NCBI GenBank assembly: GCA_027297025.1
Contig: JAPUIM010000323.1
Coordinates: 1 to 5,738 of the forward strand
Length of the DNA stretch: 5,738 nt
Source of the DNA: Bacteroidota bacterium
Lineage (GTDB): Bacteria; Bacteroidota; Bacteroidia; Cytophagales; Cyclobacteriaceae
Reading direction: 5' to 3'
Shown here: in pieces, positions 5,554-5,738 of the stretch
Layout of the letters: the number at the start of each line of letters is the position of its first letter
Position numbering within the stretch: the first letter of the stretch is position 1
Program-made: the position numbers and the translations under genes
Notes under the pieces: model-generated
The model's database searches: none
The model's input: only the letters and a program-made list of their open reading frames with translations
What the model was told of the DNA's origin: nothing

Positions 5554-5738
5554 GTGATAAATAATCTGTTGCTTTGTTCCATAGTGTCCCTAATTCTCAT
5601 GAGCTGTGGACAGACCAAACCGGATCAGGTAGCTGTGGTTAAGACGGAACCGCCCGGAAATTCCACATCAAAAAAAGCGATAAATGGAATCGATTTGCGA
5701 AATTTAGATGATCAAACCATTGATCTCTCCGTATATAA
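5554..5738 (+). CDS. Probable thioredoxin-fold (TlpA- or SCO-like) lipoprotein, N-terminal part (3' end outside window)
   Basis: An open frame runs off the window after 61 complete codons. I favour GTG 5554, which gives 'INNLLLCSIVSLILMSCGQT': a hydrophobic signal followed by a lipobox-like L-M-S-C with the lipidated Cys at 18. ATG 5599 would leave only Met-Ser before that Cys, too short for export. ATG 5488 is also in frame but overlaps the upstream gene by 53 bases; it would supply positive residues (H-K-H-R) that the GTG start lacks, so the start is uncertain. After a polar linker (19-43), 'GIDLRNLDDQTIDLSVY' (45-61) resembles the strand-and-loop before the first core β-strand of AhpC/TSA- or TlpA-like thioredoxin folds (pattern F-x-L-x-x-L-D-G-x-x-x-x-L-S-x-Y), and SCO copper chaperones can look similar. 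The catalytic CxxC lies beyond the window, so the family is inference. It lies 13 bases after the NTF2-like gene. Confidence 0.6.
   Translation, partial: MINNLLLCSIVSLILMSCGQTKPDQVAVVKTEPPGNSTSKKAINGIDLRNLDDQTIDLSVY

Overview
The window looks like part of a Bacteroidota chromosome or accessory island (Cytophagales- or Flavobacteriia-like; the genus cannot be told). The evidence is the moderately A/T-rich sequence, the A/T-rich gene leaders mostly without a Shine-Dalgarno, and the family signatures: a CusA-type pump with the 'DWFMNFSI...NNMRDLF' insertion, and a CusB-type adaptor carrying both an N-terminal heavy-metal-binding domain and a C-terminal DUF3347 region. All supported genes lie on the + strand and are closely spaced, so they probably form one operon or two adjoining transcription units for copper/silver (possibly other heavy metal) efflux and handling.

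Layout. Bases 1-968 hold the C-terminal third of an inner-membrane RND metal pump (cusA-like), which begins upstream of the window. An 8-base overlap leads to a TolC/CusC-type outer-membrane channel (961-2217). Bases 2218-2535 hold no intact gene but contain a decayed four-helix-bundle gene of the 23S rRNA-intervening-sequence/S23 type (2265-2539). It is broken by a one-base frameshift in an A7-G-A6 tract and probably by an internal deletion. Its last bases overlap the start of the periplasmic adaptor cusB (2536-4362). A DUF2231 membrane protein with a His-rich extracytoplasmic arm follows (4410-5048), then a small secreted NTF2-like protein (5079-5540). Last is the first 61 codons of a probable thioredoxin-fold (TlpA- or SCO-like) lipoprotein that runs off the window (5554-5738).

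Working together. The pump, channel and adaptor would form the tripartite envelope-spanning CusCBA-type complex. The adaptor has three separate potential metal-binding zones. The three downstream genes all encode envelope or secreted proteins and plausibly assist copper binding, delivery or thiol redox upkeep, but that role is inferred from position and residue composition only. The most unusual local feature is the gene remnant wedged between channel and adaptor. The rest matches a recognisable Bacteroidota metal-efflux cluster with poorly characterised accessory genes.
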